DNA from: Oligoflexia bacterium
GTDB lineage: Bacteria > Bdellovibrionota > Bacteriovoracia > Bacteriovoracales > Bacteriovoracaceae
Length of the DNA stretch: 64,000 nt
Assembly: GCA_015232355.1 (NCBI GenBank)
Contig: JADFZW010000010.1
Span: forward strand, 98,662 to 162,661
Reading direction: 5' to 3'
The position numbers and the translations under genes were made by a program. Shown piece after piece: positions 1 through 9,194 of the stretch (positions are counted from its first letter, which is position 1; each line of letters begins with the position of its first letter). The notes below the pieces were generated by a model. The model was not told the DNA's origin. It saw only the letters and a list, made by a program, of their open reading frames with translations, and did no database searches.

Positions 1-288
1 CAAGTAGGGACCGATACCATTTACGGCACTATCCTCATCGGCAGTACAGTCGTGACTGGGATCACTCAGACCGATAGAGTTAACACTATTATTGGTGATG
101 ATTCCATCAACTGATCCTAGGGAGAGTAGGTTACAGAGATGATAAAGACTTTTTTTATCTTCCTCTGTTGCAAAATTTATCCCATAGATGCAAGCGTTGC
201 TTAGCTGTTTTTCTTCAGATGCAAAAATTGAATTTTGTACAAATATAAAATATGTTGTAATAACAAATAATAATTTAAATATTTTCAT
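1..288 (-). CDS. Partial secreted protein of unknown function (C-terminus outside window)
   Basis: An open frame of 96 codons starts at ATG 288-286 and runs off the left edge without a stop. The N-terminus (MKIFKLLFVITTYFIFVQN...SIFA, then SEEKQ) is a clear Sec signal peptide with likely cleavage after the Ala of SIFA. The visible mature part has spaced cysteines (NACIYG, LYHLCNLLS, SHDCTAD), which suggests an exported protein with disulfides. The start codon overlaps the stop of the upstream hydrolase gene in an ATGA, so the two genes are probably translationally coupled. No family was recognised. Confidence 0.7.
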   Translation of the reverse strand, partial: MKIFKLLFVITTYFIFVQNSIFASEEKQLSNACIYGINFATEEDKKSLYHLCNLLSLGSVDGIITNNSVNSIGLSDPSHDCTADEDSAVNGIGPYL

Positions 289-2246
289 ATTTCATCTTCC
301 ATATCTTCGATAAAACTTTGTTGATAAAGATTATAGAGGGCCAATACCTGCATCAGTGCGCGCATAAGGGCCATACGAGGAAATTTCCATTCTGGGTGTT
401 TGCTGTTTAATTTTATAAATTGCTTATAGGCCACAGATATTGATGAAGCTAAAACCTCGCCTAAATCAATTGCATGAATATTGCTGGTATTCTTTGCTTT
501 AATTAAAGTATTGCGAGGAGAATTGTAGAGCATGCTTTCGGTAATTTTCCTCTCTTTATAAATCTCTTGCATTTCAGGATCTGACCACAACTTTAATAAT
601 TCTTTTTTAGTAAGAGAACTAGAGAGTGGTCGACTATCTAATAGTAAGCTTTTACTATTTCCTAACTCCACGTTACCATCAAAGAGTCCAGCAGAGGTAT
701 TTTTAAAACCAGGAATAGATATGAGAGAAAGATAAAGAGCATCCATACTAAAATTTTGCCAGTCAATGTTTCCATTATCATCCAACATGGGAACTATAGG
801 TGAGGGTTCTTTTTCCATTAGTGGATTTTCTCCTCTTGGCCGAACAAGAGTTTGTGGATCAAACAAAGCGGAGAGATTCATAAAAAACATTTTGTGATCA
901 AAATATTTATTGTTAAAGTATTTTAGATGCCATTTAATTTGTTCATAAGGAGTTAAATCATTTATTCCATTAATGATATCGATAGTATTTAATGTTTCTA
1001 AATATTTTTTAAATCTATCTGCTAACAAAGTAGTATCTACTCCCATCTTTTGTAAAATGTTTTTAAATGGTTCTAGATTTAAATTAATATTATCAGTTGG
1101 AAAATCTAAACAAGCGATAAGTTTATCTACTACTTCAGGAGTTTTTTTCGCCAACAAAGATATCTTTTGATAGATATTTTCTCCTAAGATATTTTCTAAA
1201 ATATTTTTTATTTTTTCTTGTGATAATCTGGCCATTCCACTACCTTGAACAATGCCTGCAATAGTGACAACTCCTAAAACCTTTTTACGAACATCCGAAT
1301 ATTTTGCCAACATATCTAAAATAGCAGGACCAGCACTATTATGTGCAACGAGAATTAATTTTGTATCTTTGTATTTGGATGGTAATTTAAGGATCCAATC
1401 TTTAAAGGCAATTTCTCTTCGTTGATTAGAACCAATGCTATTACCTAATTCTTGACCAATAGGATGTAAAATATCGACAATGTTAGAAGTACTAGAATAA
1501 TATTTGTCACCATAAAAATGTCGATAATCCTCTCCTACTACTGTAATACCTGTATCCAATTCAATTGGACGTGTAGAAGGTCGACCATAATATTTGTTGG
1601 CAGAAATTGCTAGCTCTTCAAAGATATAATCTTTGCTGGATTGAGCGGCAAATCCAGGAAATAATATAATTGCTACTTTTTGATTAGTTTGATTTTGAGT
1701 TTGAGTGAATGAAAGTGCTTTGATTACATCTTGTGCTTCCTTAGTAGTAAAGTAATTTTCATCTTGATTTTTAGATTTACTATTACTAATAATAGATTTT
1801 AAAAAGTTTTTTATCTCAGGATTATTTCTAACTCTTTTAGATATAGAGGATTTAAAATCAATTTTTAGTGCTTTTGCTTTTTCTTTATTATTTTCAAAGA
1901 TGTTAATTCGTTGGCGGTAAATATCTTCTGATTTATTTCCATCTTTTTTGGCTCTAAATTTTATCTCCTCTTCTGCCTTATCAAATGATAGACTGCTGTA
2001 AGTGAAATAATTATCTAATTGAGTGCTTACTGGAGTTTTTGTTGGTATCTCTTTTTTAATTTCAGATGCAAATAATTGAGCAAATAGTAGTTTCCAATTC
2101 ACATCATTTTTATTTATTGAATGTTTAGTTTTATTACAACCCCCAAAACAACCGGTGCTGGTTTTTTTACCAGCGTAAGAGAGATTGCAGATTAGGAGAG
2201 TGCTAATAGAGCAAATTAAAATAAAATATATTGTTTTTACTTTCAT
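285..2246 (-). CDS. Secreted alpha/beta-hydrolase (lipase/esterase-like)
   Basis: This 653-residue protein begins with a Sec signal peptide (MKVKTIYFILICS...LSYA|GKK). The strand VAIILFPGFAAQSS resembles the oxyanion-hole strand of lipases. LILVAHNSAGPAILDML is a nucleophile elbow: Ser304 lies in H-N-S-A-G rather than the usual G-H-S-x-G. Near the C-terminus, LFDGNVELG and NIHAIDLGEVL are plausible positions for the acid and His of the triad. At 653 residues it is longer than typical lipases, with an extra charged helical N-terminal region (about residues 60-190). It is followed by a coupled secreted gene overlapping by 4 bp. Fold assignment is fairly sure; substrate is unknown. Confidence 0.65.
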   Translation of the reverse strand: MKVKTIYFILICSISTLLICNLSYAGKKTSTGCFGGCNKTKHSINKNDVNWKLLFAQLFASEIKKEIPTKTPVSTQLDNYFTYSSLSFDKAEEEIKFRAKKDGNKSEDIYRQRINIFENNKEKAKALKIDFKSSISKRVRNNPEIKNFLKSIISNSKSKNQDENYFTTKEAQDVIKALSFTQTQNQTNQKVAIILFPGFAAQSSKDYIFEELAISANKYYGRPSTRPIELDTGITVVGEDYRHFYGDKYYSSTSNIVDILHPIGQELGNSIGSNQRREIAFKDWILKLPSKYKDTKLILVAHNSAGPAILDMLAKYSDVRKKVLGVVTIAGIVQGSGMARLSQEKIKNILENILGENIYQKISLLAKKTPEVVDKLIACLDFPTDNINLNLEPFKNILQKMGVDTTLLADRFKKYLETLNTIDIINGINDLTPYEQIKWHLKYFNNKYFDHKMFFMNLSALFDPQTLVRPRGENPLMEKEPSPIVPMLDDNGNIDWQNFSMDALYLSLISIPGFKNTSAGLFDGNVELGNSKSLLLDSRPLSSSLTKKELLKLWSDPEMQEIYKERKITESMLYNSPRNTLIKAKNTSNIHAIDLGEVLASSISVAYKQFIKLNSKHPEWKFPRMALMRALMQVLALYNLYQQSFIEDMEDEI

Positions 2247-2605
2247 TGTTAATTAAATAATCCTTATTTACTTATTAGTTATGTCTTGGTTATGCCATTT
2301 CAAGAATCATCATTAGATTCTAATCTAAATTTGTTTAATCTCGATAAAATTTAGTTAATTATTTTTTTTACCAGGTAGAAAAATTGATGTTGATGCCATA
2401 TTGATGCCATATTTTGTTGCTGATTATTTGTTGTTTTTTATCACAGATAAAATTCCATTATCTTTCTAACTTATTAAAAATATAGAAAAAATAAAAATAA
2501 CTAAAAAAAATTTGTTTAATGATTATTCTACAGAATTATCATTAAGTTAAATGATCTCAGGTGATATGAATTACCAAGACCTTTTTTAAGGAAGGATTTT
2601 TGAAT
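2247..2605. other. Intergenic, divergent promoter region with an 11-bp tandem duplication
   Basis: This very A+T-rich gap lies between the minus-strand hydrolase and the plus-strand small gene, so it should carry promoters in both directions. I see no gene in it. An exact 11-bp unit, ttgatgccata, occurs twice in tandem at 2390-2411. No convincing -35/-10 pair stands out. Confidence 0.4.
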
Positions 2606-2989
2606 ATGACAATAAAAAATTGCAAATTAGCAGACAAGGCAGACAAAGTAGCTAAAACGGCCAAAGTAGCTAAAGCAGACAAAGCAGCAACAAAAGGAGA
2701 AATCCTAAAAGGAGAGAAGACTCTTAAGTCAGTTAGCAGATGTTTGCAATTGCTTGAAGGGCAGGGAATAGAAAACAGCAAAGTTAATAGATGTGCAGAC
2801 GTTTGTGTTGGAGATATGATTGCATTTTATTCTCATGATGAAGATGATATTATTAAAGCAGAAGTAGTAGGTGTTCCACTAAATGCTAATTTGAAAATAC
2901 TTGTTTATAGACCATTTGATCGTGTTTCTGTAGGAACTTTAAGATTAGATAAGTTTGATGTTTATAAAATAAAAGAGGCACACGATTGA
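2606..2989 (+). CDS. Small protein with Lys/Ala-rich repeat N-terminus, unknown function
   Basis: The ATG at 2606 sits about 10 bases after AAGGAAGG (2588-2595), a better fit than the upstream in-frame TTG at 2600. Residues 1-35 are a low-complexity Lys/Ala/Asp stretch built from short repeats (ADKADKVAKTAKVAKADKA). The rest is a compact mixed domain (CADVCVGDMIAFY...VGVPLNANLKILVYRPFD) that could be a small beta-rich fold. The gene ends exactly where the convergent cheB begins its stop codon (2989/2990), with no spacer. Function is unknown. An opposite-strand frame over the repeat is a shadow. Confidence 0.6.
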   Translation: MTIKNCKLADKADKVAKTAKVAKADKAATKGEILKGEKTLKSVSRCLQLLEGQGIENSKVNRCADVCVGDMIAFYSHDEDDIIKAEVVGVPLNANLKILVYRPFDRVSVGTLRLDKFDVYKIKEAHD

Positions 2990-4063
2990 TTATTCTTTAA
3001 CAAGATAATGAATACGTAAATATTGGGCAATTTCTTCTAAGGCCAGAATTTTATCAACTCCACCACGTTCAATTGCCACTTTAGGCATTCCAAATACAGT
3101 CGATGTATGTTCATCTTGAGCGATATTAAAACAACCAACTTGTTTCATCTCGAACATTCCAGCAGCACCATCATCACCCATTCCAGTTAAAATAACTCCA
3201 ATGGCATTAGCCCCAGCACTTTGAGCAACACTACGAAATAGTACATCTACAGAGGGTTTATGATGATTAACTGCGGGCCCATCATTAATAGTAACTGAAA
3301 AGCGAGTACCACTTCTATTAACTATTAAGTGATGTCCTCCTGGTGCAATCAAGACGTGACCGGGAATAATAGTATCGTTTGTAGTGGCCTCCTTTACTGC
3401 TAGAGCGGAATCATTGTTAAGTCTATTAGCAAATGTTTTGGTAAAACCGGCCGGCATATGTTGAACAATTACTATTCCAGGCATATTAGCTGGTAGAGCG
3501 GACAATAGTTTTGCTAAAGCAACAGTACCACCTGTAGAGGCACCTATTGCAATAATTTTATCTGTGGTTTTAAATGAGATTGCTTGTTCTTTTTTTGCAA
3601 TAACAGCATCAGTAGAGTATTTGGTTTCAATTTCAGATCTAGTAGTTCGCTGTTTTGAAATCTTACTTATAGCACATACTTCAAGTTTTTTACGAATATC
3701 GTCTCTAAGTTCTGGAAGCATCTTTATCACATTAGTGGATGGTTTAGTAATATAATCTACGGCCCCAAGTTCAAGTGCTTTTAATGCCACATCTGAATTT
3801 GCTTTGGATAAAGAACTTATTATTAAAACAGGAAGTGGACGAAGTCGCATTAATTTTTCTAAAAAAGTTAGACCATCCATGATAGGCATTTCAATATCTA
3901 GTGTAATAATATCAGGATTTAATTTAACAATTTTATCAGCACCTACCTGTGGATCAGAAGCAGTTCCTATAACTTCAAAATTATCAAGCCCACTAATTAC
4001 TTCTGTTAAGATCTCTCGGACGAGAGCTGAATCATCAATTATTAAAACTCTTTTTTTTGTCAT
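2990..4063 (-). CDS. cheB: Chemotaxis response regulator / protein-glutamate methylesterase CheB
   Basis: CheB removes methyl groups from chemoreceptor glutamates and deamidates glutamines during adaptation. The 357-residue protein has the standard two-domain layout. The N-terminal receiver (1-125) carries the acidic pair in LIIDDS, phosphoacceptor Asp56 in ITLDIEMP and Lys107 in ITKPS. After a linker, the methylesterase domain (about 168-355) has Ser176 in IGASTGG, His202 in VQHMP and Asp297/298 in GMGDDGAAG, the expected triad. The start ATG follows AGGAG by about 10 bases. It is the last gene of a cheR-cheD-cheB run; no cheA or cheW is in view, so those are encoded elsewhere. Confidence 0.97.
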   Translation of the reverse strand: MTKKRVLIIDDSALVREILTEVISGLDNFEVIGTASDPQVGADKIVKLNPDIITLDIEMPIMDGLTFLEKLMRLRPLPVLIISSLSKANSDVALKALELGAVDYITKPSTNVIKMLPELRDDIRKKLEVCAISKISKQRTTRSEIETKYSTDAVIAKKEQAISFKTTDKIIAIGASTGGTVALAKLLSALPANMPGIVIVQHMPAGFTKTFANRLNNDSALAVKEATTNDTIIPGHVLIAPGGHHLIVNRSGTRFSVTINDGPAVNHHKPSVDVLFRSVAQSAGANAIGVILTGMGDDGAAGMFEMKQVGCFNIAQDEHTSTVFGMPKVAIERGGVDKILALEEIAQYLRIHYLVKE

Positions 4064-4084
4064 ATAATATAACTCCTAAATTTG

Positions 4085-4119
4085 TCATATTTATCATATT
4101 TATCATATTTATCATATTA
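4085..4119. repeat. 9-bp tandem repeat (tcatattta) between cheD and cheB
   Basis: The unit tcatattta is repeated about four times (4085-4093, 4094-4102, 4103-4111, then partial). The cheD stop codon (4117-4119) lies inside the last unit. It looks like slippage-generated sequence in the cheD-cheB spacer. Confidence 0.75.
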
Positions 4120-4812
4120 CCAGAGCGTAATTTTATCTGCTAAACTTTCGAAAGTAATTTCTTTCTCTTTTTCTTGATTCTTTTCTTTTTCTTCTTGCTC
4201 TGCCACTTTTTTACGATAACTAAGTTCTTTATTTATAAGATCATCTTTCTTCTTGTTGTTAAGTCGAAAGAGTTTTACATGTCCAGTTGCTGGATCAAAG
4301 TAAATCTTGCGTGCATCTTCGCCTCCTACATCTTTGGCCATAATAGGTATACGTTCTGATTTTAAATATTTTTCAGCAAAAGCGATATTTTGCAAACCAA
4401 CTGTAAAAGTTGAAAATAAATTTGTTGCTTGGTCATTGTTATTGGTTTTATTATCATTGTTATTGATTTTATTATCATTATTTCTGAACATATTAGCGCC
4501 ACCAAATACTTTTGCCATTAAATTTTCTCTTTTGGCCTTTGCCTTTAATAGCTCATTGATTAACATCTCAATTGAGTGAATTCCATATTTAGCTTTAGAA
4601 AAAAGAATATGAGATTCATCTTCATTCATAACAGGACCTGGTAGCATATAATGGTTAATTCCGCCTACATGTTCATTTGGATCGAATAAGCAAACGGAGA
4701 TGCAAGAACCCAGAGTTGTTGAAATAATTTGTGGGGAACGAGCAATTGCAAATTCACCTTGACCGATTAAAATCACTTCTGCTTTAAATTTGTTTTCATA
4801 AATCGTTCTCAT
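4117..4812 (-). CDS. cheD: Chemoreceptor glutamine deamidase CheD
   Basis: CheD hydrolyses the amide of specific receptor glutamines, and in some species binds CheC. The catalytic Cys37 is in TTLGSCIS and the catalytic His54 in GGINHYMLP; later segments (KVFGGANMF, NIAFAEKYL, DVGGEDARKIYFDPATGHV) also match the family. An Asn/Asp/Lys insert (about residues 107-123) comes from an in-frame nucleotide repeat (attatcattgttattg type), and the C-terminus has a long Glu/Lys tail beyond the usual domain. The ATG follows AAGGA. It lies between cheR and cheB, consistent with joint control of receptor adaptation. Confidence 0.95.
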   Translation of the reverse strand: MRTIYENKFKAEVILIGQGEFAIARSPQIISTTLGSCISVCLFDPNEHVGGINHYMLPGPVMNEDESHILFSKAKYGIHSIEMLINELLKAKAKRENLMAKVFGGANMFRNNDNKINNNDNKTNNNDQATNLFSTFTVGLQNIAFAEKYLKSERIPIMAKDVGGEDARKIYFDPATGHVKLFRLNNKKKDDLINKELSYRKKVAEQEEKEKNQEKEKEITFESLADKITLW

Positions 4813-4860
4813 AATTGCTATCCTTAAAAATAGACTTAATTTTTTTGCTATATTTTTTTG

Positions 4861-5727
4861 CTAAGTTTTTTTGTTAATTTTTTGATAAATTGTGTTGGTT
4901 ATTAACTTAAATTTATCAGAATAGTTAAATAAATTTTCACTATGGCCTATAAAAAATAATCCATCATCTTTTAAATGATCGTAGAATTTATTAATTACAT
5001 AATCTTTGGCCTTGTCATCAAAGTAGATCATGGCATTTCGACAAAAGATGATATCTAATTTACTTTTTAAAGGATATCTTTCGCTCATTAAATTTAATTT
5101 TTTTAGTTTTACCATATTCGATACTTCTTTATTTAAATGAATGTAACTTTGTCCCTTTTGTAAAAATGGAAATTGTGAAATAACTTTTTCGCTAATTGGT
5201 TCATAAAAATTTTTTATTACCCAGTGAGGGAATTTGTTAAGTGATATTTCAGGATAAATTGCATTTTGAGCGATAGTTAATACTTTTGTACTTATATCAG
5301 TTGCTAAAATATGAATATTCAAATTGTTATTTGATTTGTATGCTGAGAGTGCGGTTAGTGCAATAGAATATGGTTCTTCACCACTGGAACAACAAGCACT
5401 CCAGATTCGTATGCCATCAGAGCTAAATTTTTGTTGATTAATAGAGGGGAAATAAATAGTTTTTAAATATTCAAAATGTTTTTCTTCACGAAAAAAATAT
5501 GTTTCGTTGGTGGTAATTTTATCTACAAAGTTAATAAGTTCACTATTACCGTTACTACCTCCTAAGTAGTTTATATATTCTGTAAATGAATTCAGATTTA
5601 AGGCCCGCAATCTTGAAAATAAACGAGAAGAGACTAAAACTTTTTTGGAATCTGACAAACGGATGCCTAAAAGTTGTTGAACAATATTTCTAAAGATATT
5701 AAATTCACGTTCACTTAGTTCTATCAC
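4861..5727 (-). CDS. cheR: Chemotaxis protein methyltransferase CheR
   Basis: CheR uses S-adenosylmethionine to methylate receptor glutamates, opposing CheB. The N-terminal helical domain (1-75) is followed by the SAM-dependent domain with TTNETYFFREEKHFEYL, the glycine-region motif IRIWSACCSSGEEPYSIA, ILATDIS and the late motif LDIIFCRNAMIYFD. The length of 288 residues is normal. The start is GTG (5727-5725), preceded by GTGAGG. It is the first gene of the cheR-cheD-cheB run, with short spacers of about 50 bp. The 195-bp gap upstream probably holds the promoter. Confidence 0.96.
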   Translation of the reverse strand: MIELSEREFNIFRNIVQQLLGIRLSDSKKVLVSSRLFSRLRALNLNSFTEYINYLGGSNGNSELINFVDKITTNETYFFREEKHFEYLKTIYFPSINQQKFSSDGIRIWSACCSSGEEPYSIALTALSAYKSNNNLNIHILATDISTKVLTIAQNAIYPEISLNKFPHWVIKNFYEPISEKVISQFPFLQKGQSYIHLNKEVSNMVKLKKLNLMSERYPLKSKLDIIFCRNAMIYFDDKAKDYVINKFYDHLKDDGLFFIGHSENLFNYSDKFKLITNTIYQKINKKT

Positions 5728-5922
5728 AAAAAAACCTCACAATAATTCTAGTAAAACATTATTAAATCTTCATTAAATTTTCATTGCTCAAGTTTTATTA
5801 CTCAATGTCTGATAAAAAGCACTAACATGCTGTTTATTGTTATCGGGTAAATTTGCTACGGGTTTAAATATAATTTATATAAATAAAATTAGTAGATATT
5901 TTGAGAGTTAAAGTTGATAAAA

Positions 5923-6636
5923 CTAAGTATTAGTGTGATCAACACTTTTGTTTTTAGTATTTGTATTGTTTTTGTTCTTACTTTTGTTTTTGTTTTTAAT
6001 CTTGTTTTTGCTGATGTTCTTTGTTGGAGTTGAAATCGGAGTTGATACAGGAGTTGCTTTGATTGTGGGGAATTCTTTAGCTATAATAGAATTAATATTT
6101 AGCAATCTACCAATCCTGTAAAAAAATGATTGTTCAAAAATTCCATCACTTGATTTTAGCTGCCATTTTATATTGGCATTATTTGTATCTTCAATAAATT
6201 GCTCTCTTTTAAATATTGTAACCAGAGTTTGTTCTTTAGATGTGTTTAATACTTTTTTTATATTTATTACAAGAGAGTATTTTGATGCTGCAATTTTGTT
6301 TTGTTCTTCTAAAAAGCTTACATCAGTAGTATTGTCGATCCATCTTGTTTTAATTTCGCCTGTTAATTTGTTAATGTATTTTAATTCATAATTAGCAATC
6401 TCATGAACAACTGCTTTCCATACCAGGTCATAAGAATCATTGTATATTTTGTGATAAGCAGTCCCGTCGCTATTTAGTGGATAGGAAACATCTACTTTTT
6501 CTAATTTTTCTAAATTAGCAGGATCCTCAAATATTTCTAAATCTGGCGCTTGGTCATTAGATTTAATATTTAAGTTGATATTTATAATAAGAGTAATAAA
6601 CAGAGTTATTTTGTAAATAGTCTTATTCTTATGCAT
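5923..6636 (-). CDS. Secreted protein, possibly BamC-like fold, with Lys/Asn repeat tail
   Basis: A hydrophobic N-terminus (MHKNKTIYKITLFITLIININL) suggests export. The middle (about 65-190) has the pattern YDLVWKAVVHEIANYELKYI...TGEIKTRWID, which resembles the helix-grip modules of BamC/DUF3576-type envelope proteins (inference from pattern only). No lipobox Cys is visible, unlike BamC. The last 40 residues are low-complexity Thr/Lys/Asn (NKIKNKNKSKNKNN), derived from a short-period nucleotide repeat. It stands alone between cheR and the divergent terC-like gene. Confidence 0.5.
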   Translation of the reverse strand: MHKNKTIYKITLFITLIININLNIKSNDQAPDLEIFEDPANLEKLEKVDVSYPLNSDGTAYHKIYNDSYDLVWKAVVHEIANYELKYINKLTGEIKTRWIDNTTDVSFLEEQNKIAASKYSLVINIKKVLNTSKEQTLVTIFKREQFIEDTNNANIKWQLKSSDGIFEQSFFYRIGRLLNINSIIAKEFPTIKATPVSTPISTPTKNISKNKIKNKNKSKNKNNTNTKNKSVDHTNT

Positions 6637-6741
6637 ATATTTTTGGCCATTGTCATTTGAAATTAAATTAAATAAAGTGAGAATAGATATAATAATGTTA
6701 ACTTTAATAACTTAATAACAGTAAGTCAAAGGGAAGAGTTG

Positions 6742-7671
6742 ATGGGTAGTTTTAATATTTTAGGATGGGTTTTTTTTCACGTTTTAATTGTCGTATTGTT
6801 GGTTTGTGATCTCTTTTTGTTTACTAAAAAGGATCAAGAGATTGGTCTTAAAAAGTCATTAAAGTTGACTGCTTTTTATGTTCTTATGGCCTTAATTTTT
6901 AATGTGGGCATTTATTTTGTAAAAGGTGCTGGTGCGGCCACAGATTTTTTTACTGGTTATCTAATTGAGCTCTCTTTGAGCATCGATAATCTTTTTGTAT
7001 TCTTACTTATTTTTACAGTCTTTAAAGTAGCAACTAAATATCAACATCGAGTTTTATTTTGGGGGATTATTGGAGCAGTATTAATGCGTGCAGTGTTTAT
7101 ACTTACAGGAGTGGCACTTGTTCATAAATTCGAATGGATTATGTACGTCTTTGGTGCATTTTTAGTAATAACTGGAATAAAATTATTTTTTGAAAAGAAA
7201 GAGCAAGGTAAAGATGATGAAAATGAGATAAAAAATAATTTCACTGTAAGAATGGCCAAAAAGTTATTGCCTTTTACAGATCAATTTCATGAAGAAAAAT
7301 TCATGGTGAAAATTGATGGCAAACATCTTTTTACACCACTGTTTTTAGTTTTGATTGTTGTTGATGTCTTCGATATTATCTTTGCAGTTGATTCGGTTCC
7401 TGCAATTTTGGCCATTACTACTGATTCATTTATTGTCTATACTTCAAATATATTTGCCATTCTGGGTTTGCGTTCTATGTATTTTGCTCTTGCCGGTTTG
7501 ATGCCGCTATTTCATTACTTACAATATGGCCTGGCAATTGTTTTGACTTTTATAGGAGTGAAATTGTTATTAATTCATGTATACAAGATTCCTACATCTC
7601 TTTCTCTATTGGTATTGGCCGTATGTATAGGTGGATCTATTGTAGCATCACTACTAAAAAAGAAAAAATAG
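6742..7671 (+). CDS. TerC/Alx family integral membrane protein
   Basis: This is a multi-pass inner-membrane protein of the TerC/Alx/YkoY family, members of which act in metal (notably manganese) export or tellurite resistance. Family signatures are present: ELSLSIDNLFVFLLIF in an early helix and VVDVFDIIFAVDSVPAILA in a later one, both with membrane-embedded acidic residues. About eight hydrophobic segments are visible over 309 residues. ATG at 6742 follows GGGAAG; the TTG just before it is less likely. It is single, and convergent with the next gene. I saw no yybP-ykoY-type riboswitch upstream. The exact ion is not decided by sequence. Confidence 0.9.
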   Translation: MGSFNILGWVFFHVLIVVLLVCDLFLFTKKDQEIGLKKSLKLTAFYVLMALIFNVGIYFVKGAGAATDFFTGYLIELSLSIDNLFVFLLIFTVFKVATKYQHRVLFWGIIGAVLMRAVFILTGVALVHKFEWIMYVFGAFLVITGIKLFFEKKEQGKDDENEIKNNFTVRMAKKLLPFTDQFHEEKFMVKIDGKHLFTPLFLVLIVVDVFDIIFAVDSVPAILAITTDSFIVYTSNIFAILGLRSMYFALAGLMPLFHYLQYGLAIVLTFIGVKLLLIHVYKIPTSLSLLVLAVCIGGSIVASLLKKKK

Positions 7672-7699
7672 AGGACTATGTCTATCGAATATCGAAGCG

Positions 7700-9091
7700 T
7701 TAAGGTATGTATGTATAATTTAGGAAGATACTTCCATTTTTTTTCCAATTGCCATAAGTGCTGTCGTTTGGGCCAGTAAACTGAGTGAATATAAATTTCC
7801 AACTAGAAGTATCACTTTGTGTATAAGACAATGTCGTTGCATAAGTCATACCTCCCTCTTTAAAAGCATAACAATGAAAAAGACTAAGGTATAATCTATC
7901 GTTAACTGTAAACTTTAAATTTGTTTTCAAACTATTTGAGAATAATTCTACAAGTTGTGATGTGGAATAATATGTTTGGGCCGATCTTTTGTCATACCTT
8001 TTTTCGTAGGAATATTCCATAATGAGTTCTGTTTCATCAAGAGACAATTTATTTGAAAAAGAATACTCTTTTATTTTGTATCCAGATACTGTTCTAAAAT
8101 AATCAAAATTAACCTGGTTGACCGATTGTTGATATTCCATCTCATGATATAATTTAAAGTTATCCCAATTTTTGGCCACACCAGCGATATATTCATTTAT
8201 TTTTGAATCAATTTTTATATATGAATCAGCTTTACTACCATATTGAAATGTCCAATATGAACTATCGCCATGATAAAGCTCAAAGAGATAATCTATACTC
8301 TTAAATATTCCATTATAAGTTAAAAGGTATCCGTATTTATCAATAAGCTTATCAGAGCTTTGATCACTTATATTTGTATTGTTGTTAATCATGGTTGCTA
8401 CTTCCCATCTATTTCCGGCCGGAAGTACTGACGATCTGTCGATCTTAGGAATAATATAGAGTGAAAGTTTATCGTCTGATATATACAAGTCAGAGCGTAA
8501 TTGGTTTACTCCAATTTTTGTAGGCATCCAACTTGCTACAAAAGATACCGTATTATAATTTCCTGCTAATCCGGCAAGTTCTGCCACTCCATTGGTTATA
8601 AATGCTCTACCTAATAAAAAATCAAATTTTTTTTCAGAGTGTATTAAATATCCTTCCTTGAAATCAGGATACTTTAAAAAACCTGATTTATTACTTGGTG
8701 GATGAAGATAATTATCCTCAACATCTTTAAGTGTAGAATAGATAGCAAATCCTTTAAAGACAAAAAGATCTTCATCTGACAAATTTGCTTGTGTATCCAA
8801 ATTATACTCAACAAATAAGAGACTATATTTAATGTTTGAGTTGTTTCCACCTTTAAGATAATTTGCAGAAGAAAGTGAATACTTTTCTACCGAATTATTA
8901 AGTAATTGATCAATTATATAGTATTTACTTCTATCCGAGTCTTTTTGTTCTTTTTGTTCTTTTTGTTCAATTTGTTCTTTTTGTTCAACGGAGTGTTTAG
9001 TTTCAGAGGAGAATGCTAGCGCATTTGAACTGCAAAAGATAAAAATCACATTAAAAATTATTATTGCTAAAAAAATATTAATATCATTCAC
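7700..9091 (-). CDS. Outer-membrane beta-barrel protein, partner of LolA-like/RND pair
   Basis: The start is GTG (9091-9089); a stop lies immediately upstream in frame and no later Met fits. The signal peptide ends at NALA|FSS. The mature N-terminus has an EQKEQ repeat (VEQKEQIEQKEQKEQK) from a tandem nucleotide repeat, then about 400 residues of alternating aromatic/polar strands, ending in NYTYIP. The pattern suits a transmembrane beta-barrel. It is divergent from the LolA-like and RND genes; a beta-barrel, a LolA-like protein and an MMPL-type RND pump recur together in many bacteria, so a shared envelope-lipid export role is likely (inference). Confidence 0.6.
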   Translation of the reverse strand: MNDINIFLAIIIFNVIFIFCSSNALAFSSETKHSVEQKEQIEQKEQKEQKDSDRSKYYIIDQLLNNSVEKYSLSSANYLKGGNNSNIKYSLLFVEYNLDTQANLSDEDLFVFKGFAIYSTLKDVEDNYLHPPSNKSGFLKYPDFKEGYLIHSEKKFDFLLGRAFITNGVAELAGLAGNYNTVSFVASWMPTKIGVNQLRSDLYISDDKLSLYIIPKIDRSSVLPAGNRWEVATMINNNTNISDQSSDKLIDKYGYLLTYNGIFKSIDYLFELYHGDSSYWTFQYGSKADSYIKIDSKINEYIAGVAKNWDNFKLYHEMEYQQSVNQVNFDYFRTVSGYKIKEYSFSNKLSLDETELIMEYSYEKRYDKRSAQTYYSTSQLVELFSNSLKTNLKFTVNDRLYLSLFHCYAFKEGGMTYATTLSYTQSDTSSWKFIFTQFTGPNDSTYGNWKKNGSIFLNYTYIP

Positions 9092-9194
9092 CTATAGATT
9101 TTTATTGAACTTATTTTTTGCGCCAATATTCAATAATATGCCTTATTATGTAATTATATTTTATAAGAGTAATATATTCTATTAGGAGAAGTTT

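Noticed and set aside
2557..2781. Opposite-strand frame over the small Lys/Ala-rich gene
   Set aside because: It exists because the repeat has no stops on the complementary strand; there is no ribosome-binding site and no plausible protein pattern.
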